Assembly: GCA_008638375.1 (NCBI GenBank)
Contig: CM018048.1
Location: 1,628,642 to 1,692,641, forward strand
Length of the DNA stretch: 64,000 bases
Direction of reading: 5' to 3'
From: Nyssa sinensis
Taxonomy: Eukaryota > Streptophyta > Magnoliopsida > Cornales > Nyssaceae
This document shows, one piece after another, positions 57,112-64,000 of the stretch (its first letter is position 1; each line of letters begins with the position of its first letter). The notes beneath the pieces were generated by a model that had not been told where the DNA came from, did not search any database, and saw nothing but the letters and a program-made list of their open reading frames with translations. A program made the translations under genes and the position numbers.

Positions 57112-57239
57112 CTTCTTTATGATCTCTGATGTCAATCATTAATCGTGCATGGTATGGATGTGTATAATGTAAATATTAATCGGATAGTACGTTTTTTCAC
57201 TCATAACTAATCGTAATACGCTTAGATCGCTAGTTTTTT

Positions 57240-57271
57240 CATTGGTGACTAACGGTAACATTTATCTTATT

Positions 57272-57305
<34 letters not shown>

Positions 57306-57337
57306 CACTTGTGATTGACGGTAACATTTATCTTATT

Positions 57338-57392
<55 letters not shown>
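57240..57392. repeat. Duplicated unit with CA/TA microsatellite
   Basis: The motif GACTAACGGTAACATTTATC (57247) recurs as GATTGACGGTAACATTTATC (57314). Each copy is followed by a CA run and then a TA run; the second TA run reaches about 20 units. Confidence 0.85.
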
Positions 57393-57397
<5 letters not shown>

Positions 57398-57924
57398 GGT
57401 AATGGAGACAAAGGAGAATATGGTGTGCAAATTAGGTATGGTAGCGGCGGTGGCGGTCCCAAAAGTCCAATCCCTACGAGTTACCTTTAATTCACGCAAT
57501 GCCATAATATTGCTTCATCAATTTTCAATGGTCGTTTTTCAGCACCGTCACCCCGTGGAGTTCATGCTTCTGTTTTGAAACTATCAACTCATTGCAAGTT
57601 GTAAGCGTGGTTGTCAATTTCATTTTATTAAGTTTTTTTTTTTCAATTTTCTAATTAATTTGATTAATTAGTGTCTTCTACAAAGCACTCATAACTAAAT
57701 AAAAGAACCTATAGCTTGTACAAGATTAAGAAGTTTTACTGAAATATATAGTACTAATTAACATTACGAACATATTAATAGTGAACAAGTTAATAATCTC
57801 TTTTAGTTAATAATTTTTTTGAAAAATTAATTTCATTTCATGATGAATAATTCTATTAAAGAGTTTCTTTATTGTGCTAATTATTAGCATAGAAAAATAT
57901 GCGTACTTATGTGTGTGTGTGTAA

Positions 57925-57925
<1 letters not shown>

Positions 57926-57951
<26 letters not shown>
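57926..57951. repeat. (TA)n microsatellite
   Basis: About 12 TA units. Confidence 0.9.
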
Positions 57952-57955
<4 letters not shown>

Positions 57956-58998
57956 TAAGACCATTAATAATAATAAGTTTTTAGTAATAAAAAAGAGATT
58001 AAGAGCTTTCTTATAATTTAAATAGATATAACACATTTTTATTTATTTATAAAAAAGTTCATCAACCTTCTGAATGCATGTATGTCCTATTTTAATGCTA
58101 CAGATCACAATATAATTGTAAGAATTTTTTAAAATAAAATCATGATAAAACTTAATAATTAATATTTTTATTAATTATATATAAATTCCGAGTCTCCCAA
58201 GATTTTTAATTATTGGAAGATCGATTGTAGTATCATTTTATTTTTCATTGCCACTATTTTCTTTTTTTATAAATAAATCTTTTTGCCACATTCGTTTACA
58301 TGAATATCTTAACAAATTTTTTTCCATGTATTTATTGGATAGATTTTTTTAGTTGAACTTTTAAGGATTTTTTTCTTAGATATTTTGGCCAATAAATAAG
58401 GCATTCAAGTCACAAAATGATAAATAAGTAACTTAATTAATGTATTAAGTTTTTCCAGTTGACATATGAAAGAGTCTAAATGCAAAATGAAGGTTGTGAA
58501 AACAAGCCCACACCTATAACCGCATTAACATCATAGTCATCCGGTGATTAGGAATGACAATTTGTTCTGTCATTAATGAGAAAGGTTTGGAAAAAAATAA
58601 AAAAGATAGAGTGAGGAAGGGAAGGAGAAATATTTTAAAACTCGATACAGGTATGGAGAGGACATGGGAGAAGGTACCCCCGTCCCGCCCCAATTATATA
58701 TTTAAATTATATTAATACTCTTTAATATTTGTAATTTTTTTGATCGGAGGGATTTTTTTTATTGATTTAATAAAAAATACAAATTATGACATCAATAAAG
58801 AAGGGAAGTGCAAAAGATATCATGATGGAAACCTATTTTTATATTTCATTAAATACTGTCACATATATAAATCTAAATATGTGCATATGTATAATATGTG
58901 TATATATACATATATATATATATGAATTTGTATTGTATTTTTTTATAATATTAGTAGATTATTTTTTATTTTTTTAAAAACAATCTTTAGATCGACGA

Positions 58999-59032
58999 GG
59001 GGAGGGGAGGGGAGGGGGGGGGGGGGAGGGGG
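58999..59032 (+). other. G-rich tract, G-quadruplex type
   Basis: Runs of four or more G separated by single A's over 34 bases, ending GAGGGGGC. It is an isolated G island in AT-rich DNA. Confidence 0.75.
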
Positions 59033-59975
59033 CACGGCAAGGTTGGGACATGGTATATAATAAACAAGGCCGACGTGTGAAATGCTATTTTTTAAAGGGA
59101 CGTAGATGGAGGAGAGACTCCCAACTTGAACCCACCCTATTACTATTTCTATCGGTGATGTTTGAACTTATTTTATACAATATTGTCTATTGACTAGTCT
59201 AAAAAATACATGATACAATGACCCACACTTATAATTAAGCTTTTTAAAATCTTAGTCATTAATGTAAGATACATATAACACAATCAATCTACTTTTAGAA
59301 TTTTTTATTTTTTATTTTCTTTGATCAAGTTGGCATGACAAAAACAAGAAAAAATACATCAAGGTACCTCACAATAGCGAAAACATCGATTTATAACAAA
59401 TCAGAGAAGAAGATGTTATGTATTTCTAATTTATATTCCTAATTGTATTCTAATGTATTATGTCATGATTTTAGATCCCACAAGATTTATTTTTTTAAAA
59501 TATTATATTCTGACACATTATATTAAAAATATACAATAAATGAAGGAAAATTCTTATCACAAATGTGAGGCCAAATTCTACTTTTATCCACATTAAAAGG
59601 ATTATGGAATGTGGAAGGTACTCCCATCCAAATTAAAAGGGTCATGGGTAAGGAAAGGATACTCCCACAGTTCCTTTCCTATTGTGTAGGTCATGGCTTT
59701 TGGATGGAATAAAAAATTTAAAAAGTACCAAAAGATCAACCATTGCTTAGGCATGCATGACTTAATTAAAAGAGCATTTATCATATATATATATATATAT
59801 ATTATGGCATCTTAATCTACTAACTTTTATTCTTGGTCCAAAAAGCCTTCGTCAAAGAAGGAGAAGCGAGTAAAAGGTGAAAGCGTGTATTCGTGTATGA
59901 TTTTCCTATTTAGTTTCCTTTGACAATTAACTTTAGAAAAATATAAAAAAATAGCTCCCTTTGACATTTTATCGA

Positions 59976-59981
59976 AGTCAA
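59976..59981 (-). promoter_or_regulatory. W-box upstream of the WRKY gene
   Basis: TTGACT on the minus strand, about 290 bp before the WRKY start codon. Other TTGAC cores occur nearby (59930 and 59961 on the plus strand). W-boxes are bound by WRKY factors, so auto- or cross-regulation is plausible. Confidence 0.4.
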
Positions 59982-60267
59982 CCCAATCCAATGGAAATGC
60001 AAAACCGGTTCGGGGGCGGGCGGCTAGAGATCTAGGCACACATCAAACCATTCGCTTCCTTTCATCTCCATATATTCATATATGCGCGTGAATATATATA
60101 TATATACACACGCACACGCATATATACCCACGATATATCACTAACTTGCCTTGAAAATCCTGTAACATATATCTTCATCTCGGCATCTCTCTAAAATCAG
60201 AAAGTCAGCTGCTCTCTTCTGCTTCTGCAAGTCCTTCTTCCTGATCTGCACAACAATCAGATATCCA

Positions 60268-61450
60268 ATGAGCGATTTTGCGGGCATGAGTGACTGGGAT
60301 CTGCAAGCTGTGGTTAGAGGATGCACCAACGACTTCTCCAATATTACTACTTCCATGGACAATTCACCAACATGCTTTTCTCCTTTCACCATACAAGAAG
60401 ATGGCTTTCTTTTCAGTGCTTCTCCCGATTATATGTTCGAAACCACAACAGTTTTAGACGAATTAGAGCAACTTTACAAGCCTTTCTACCCAGTGATGAA
60501 TCCACTTTCCCCACAAAACGTCCTTAGTGATCATTCCAGAGAAGAGAGGGAGCCAGAAAATGTTGTTCAAGACAAGCAGCTTCTTGCTAGCTCTACTTTG
60601 GTTGCTAGTGCTAATACAGCTCAGGCAGCTAAATACAAAAGGAGGTTAGTTTGTTCAAAGGGGTTTTGCTGTTAATTTCTAAGTTAGAATTTAAATATTT
60701 GCTGTTGAAAAATTTCATACAAGTTCCCGTGTTAACATTTTTCAGCTTCTAATTAATTGCAACAGGAAGAATCAACAAAAAAAGGTGCTCCATGTAACGG
60801 CCGAAGGTCTCTCTTCCGATATGTGGGCTTGGCGAAAATATGGTCAGAAACCCATTAAAGGGTCCCCGTACCCAAGGTAGATCTCTCTCTCTCTCTCTCT
60901 CTCTAAATATATATATATATATATATGTATGTATATATAAATTTAATCTGTTATATTTGCTTGGTGGAACACCAGGAGCTATTACAGGTGCAGCAGCTCA
61001 AAAGGATGTCTAGCAAGAAAGCAAGTCGAGCGGAGTCACTCTGATCCGGATACATTTATCATAACCTACACTGCTGAACACAGCCACAGTCAGCCAACTC
61101 GCCGGAATTCTCTTGCTGGCACTACCCGACACAAGTTTTCTACCCCTAAGAACCTCACCACTGCCAGTCCTGATATGCCGGCAGCCAAAGATTCTAGTAA
61201 TTGTTCAGATCCGATTTCAACTGCAGCTCTATCTCCGACAACCCCTTCATCAGCAACCAGTAATGAAGATGAGTTTGTACAAGAAGCAATTAAAAAAGAG
61301 AGCGGAGAAGAAGATGGAGAATATATGGTCAAAGATATGATATTAAGTGACGACTTCTTTGCAGGCTTAGATGAATTTGATGGACTGACCACGGATCCAG
61401 CCTTCGACCATGCTTTTCTTGACCAATTCTCAGTGACCTTTCCTTGTTGA
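60268..61450 (+). CDS. WRKY transcription factor, group IIe (WRKY22/27/29-like)
   Basis: Plant transcription factor binding W-boxes in the nucleus. Three exons (60268-60644, 60766-60876, 60976-61450) with GT-AG introns; 320 aa. The N-terminus [12 protein letters not shown] is typical of the WRKY22/27/29 branch. The DNA-binding domain has W148-RKYGQK-154, then C168-x5-C174 and H198-x1-H200 (C-x5-C-x23-H-x-H), the group II zinc finger. The second intron splits the codon of R163 right after PYP, the conserved R-type intron position. The segment after the finger (ending SLAGTTR) fits group IIe. The C-terminus (~280-320) is acidic with [15 protein letters not shown], a likely activation region. 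Met at 60268 is the first in frame with the WD motif; a second Met seven codons on is possible. Relatives act in immune signalling and senescence. Confidence 0.94.
60884..60904. repeat. (CT)n then (TA)n microsatellite in WRKY intron 2
   Basis: About ten CT units, followed within a few bases by a TA run at 60907-60926. Confidence 0.9.
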
Positions 61451-63330
61451 TTCGACAGGAGGGAGCCAGACCTTGCATACTCTCTTCTAAGATATATTTA
61501 TTTATTTTTTGATAACGCGAACCTTAACTCGTGTGATCAAATCATACCTAATTATTTCGCACAAATTTTATTTGTGTAAGATAGTGGACCGAGTAAAATA
61601 GATTCAAACCCAAGATTTACGAGTCCTTCCACTCGAGCAATCCCTTGTCCCAGTACAGAAGAGGGGGAGAGTTGTTTGTATTGTTAATTTTGTTATGTAT
61701 AGGGTAGCTCTTCATTGAAGTGTAATCCAAATATCAGACTTAATTAGTACAGATGATTATTGAATGTTTAACATTGAGAGAGATGGAAGTAAAGGGTGTT
61801 TAATATTTTTTTATGATTATCTCACTAGGATTACGATAGCATCGTCTAATTTCTTACAATTATTGGCACAATAATACAATATGATCAACTTGGATTTTTT
61901 GAATAAATTATTAATATTTCAGATGAATGTGCGACAGTTATTAGCTGCCTAGCCATGCCCGGCCTGGCTGTGACAGAAAAGGACTGTCAATTATACTTTA
62001 GTTTATTCTAAAAGGATAAGCACATAATTAAGGGCCCACCATGGAGTTTTTCTTTATTTACAGTTCTTTTTTCTCCCAACCTTCAAACTCTATTGCTCAT
62101 TAATTATATATACACCTGGTGTGCAACGGCATCTATGCAAATATTGGAATACTGATGATAATTTTGCGTTGAAGTTGCAAGTAAAAGTGATGGATTGTTC
62201 AGTTTGTATAGATTTATGTACAGTTTCCTACTTGGATACCATTCTCCCTTCAAATAATTGCTATCTATTACTTTGCACAGCTCTTTCACTAGCTTGGAAA
62301 TTGAAGGACAAAATATCAGTTTAATTACATGCACATCACTTGCTAATTTCTATATTCTATTTGTTGAAAATTAACAATTTATGCAGCTATGTTGAAAAAT
62401 ATATATTAAAAAAAGAGAGAAAATAACACAAAAAATTTACATAAATCAATAATATAACTACATCTACAAGAGCAAGTGGCAAAATTCTTCTTCACTATTT
62501 AAAAAACAAGATTATAACACAATTAAAACTCTAATCTTAGTATTGTACATTGAAATTTTTTTCAATACACTCTTACCATACCATGCAATTCTATCCTAAC
62601 TACATAACTAAAATTAAGATGCAATGAACCTTATGAACAAAATATATTAGTACAATTTTACATATTATCAAAATATGAGTCGCTATCTCTAACACTATTT
62701 ATTAAGTCAACAATTCCTTCGGATATGTCAGCATGTCTTTGTCTGGAATTTGGCTTGAGAGCGATTTCCATGAGTACAAGAAGAGAGTGAGAAACAACTA
62801 AATACATATGTATAACTAGAATAGAATAAGGTAAGAACCATGCTCCCATCACCCTCTAGGAACCTATATTTATATATAGGAAATAAACTTCCACTGTTGC
62901 TCCTGATTAGTGATTTACACAGTTTATAAGAATATTAAATGGTTAGGTTATTGCAATACGTGTGAGTGACGAGAGTGAACTCATAACTTATAGATAATAA
63001 TAAAATAATTTTATTATTATGTCAAAATTCGTTCTCATAATTTGTAATAATATTATGTTCATAATATTATATATTATTTACAATGCGTTAAATGATGTGA
63101 TTGACATGATATATTAACACATTTGAGATTTAACATTATGCTATAGTCCATGCCCTTGGCTGACATTGTCCTCCTACTCGAGTGGGGAATTTTCTCTCTT
63201 CTCTTTACCGTTGAGTCAAAGCTTTCTGCCTTGGAAGTCCATTGATCGACTCCTTGCATGCGTTGATCAGGCACCACCTTGACCAGTGTCATTAACGATC
63301 AAACAGTAATCACATCCTGTCCACTTTAAA
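61451..63330. other. WRKY 3' UTR and intergenic sequence
   Basis: No further gene recognised. On the minus strand 63292-63170 encodes a short open segment with no similarity known to me; it is too short to call. Confidence 0.5.
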
Positions 63331-63749
63331 ATACTTTGTTTGGATTGAGAAATTTATAATAAATAAAAAAAAAGGAGGATTGGTTTAAAATTAGAGAAAA
63401 AAATGAGAGGGAATGAAAAGAAATGGAAGAGTCTCTAAATCCAATTTGATCTCTTTCCAAAATAAGAGTAGACGGAAGGAAAATAGAGAACTTTTTAATA
63501 AATTTTTTATGATACTGATAATAATCTTAAAATTATGGGGAAAAAAAATAAAAAATACCTTTATTTTAAGGCAATATAAAATGTATAATAGTAAAGTAAT
63601 ATAAACCATTTCCTTTCTTTTCTATGTTATATTTTTTTCAAAGTAAGATGAGAGAATTATATATTTTTTGTCTTATTAGTTATTCAATCATAAATAAGGA
63701 AGTACGCTCTCATCTCATTTTTTCCCTCTTACTTGTCTAAATATAGTAT
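63331..63749. mobile_element. MITE-like element (GTTTGGA family)
   Basis: About 419 bp. Left end ATACTTTGTTTGGATTGAG; complement of the right end ATACTATATTTAGACAAGT. The purine-rich left arm and pyrimidine-rich right arm resemble 54046-54532. Confidence 0.5.
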
Positions 63750-64000
63750 GCTCCAGCAGTGAAGCAATAAGTTGTTACTAGAAATGATTTATCAGTGTAT
63801 TTTCCCTTACCCTTATGATCTCTCTACTTAACACATACAAACGTACACACACCAATGTATATGCAATGGCGAACCCATAAGATTTTGCATGGAATGGACA
63901 AAAATATATATAAAGGGATTGATATAGAAAAGATAAAAATTTTTTAGAAGGAATAATTAATGTCTAAATTATTGCATAATTCTAATAAAAAAAAAAATCT

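Larger units (their letters stand above)
50855..59975. other. Long intergenic region, no genes seen
   Basis: Nine kilobases of AT-rich DNA between SPO11-2 and the WRKY gene. Contents that could be recognised (MITEs, microsatellites, G tracts) are listed separately. Open frames here are short and lack any protein similarity. Confidence 0.6.

Noticed and set aside
57239..57505. 88-aa minus-strand frame with Tyr-Ile repeats
   Set aside because: It is a translation of a TA/CA microsatellite.
63074..63292. 72-aa minus-strand frame near the window end
   Set aside because: A possible exon remnant, but no motif, splice partner or known relative could be identified.

Overview
This is a nuclear window from a flowering plant, very probably a dicot. 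The genes have short GT-AG introns in AT-rich DNA, a plastid-targeted MEP-pathway enzyme, a WRKY factor and plant-type SPO11-2. The spaces between them hold plant LTR retrotransposons, an L1-type LINE, TRIMs and MITEs. The species cannot be fixed from sequence alone.

Five protein genes could be assembled exon by exon, all with open frames. (1) IspF, 2-C-methyl-D-erythritol 2,4-cyclodiphosphate synthase, minus strand, 1427-4605, 3 exons, 241 aa. (2) DDA1, the small DET1/DDB1-associated subunit of the CUL4 E3 ligase module, minus strand, 6152-25639, 4 exons, 99 aa. Its 300 bp of coding sequence are spread over 19.5 kb. (3) A G-patch protein of the GPATCH4/PINX1 kind, plus strand, 41536-46698, 11 exons, 373 aa. 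(4) SPO11-2, the TopVIA-like meiotic double-strand-break protein, minus strand, 47687-50807, 11 exons, 381 aa, with one GC-AG intron. (5) A group IIe WRKY factor (WRKY22/27/29-like), plus strand, 60268-61450, 3 exons, 320 aa. The five are unrelated in function; each has its own promoter.

The remainder is layered mobile DNA. DDA1 intron 2 (14.4 kb) holds an amplified repeat block with a long-inverted-repeat MITE (7.25-9.5 kb), a decayed Ty3/Gypsy 5' LTR plus gag, and inside that gag a LINE with two intact ORFs (11324-17529) bounded by an 11-bp target-site duplication. It also holds a LINE 3' fragment and a tandem TRIM. Intron 1 carries a 376-bp tandem duplication.

Between DDA1 and the G-patch gene lies a 12.3-kb Ty3/Gypsy element (26427-38710) of the Tat-like type with an antisense ORF. 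It contains a 2.2-kb non-autonomous LTR element inserted in the opposite orientation with a perfect 5-bp duplication. The host element has decayed gag-pol, a 40-bp minisatellite and an antisense ORF with its own TATA box. A probable solo LTR follows at 39170-39786. From 51 to 60 kb the DNA is AT-rich intergenic sequence with several MITEs, microsatellites and G-quadruplex-type tracts. I saw no rRNA gene, tRNA gene or CRISPR array, and no pararetrovirus sequence.
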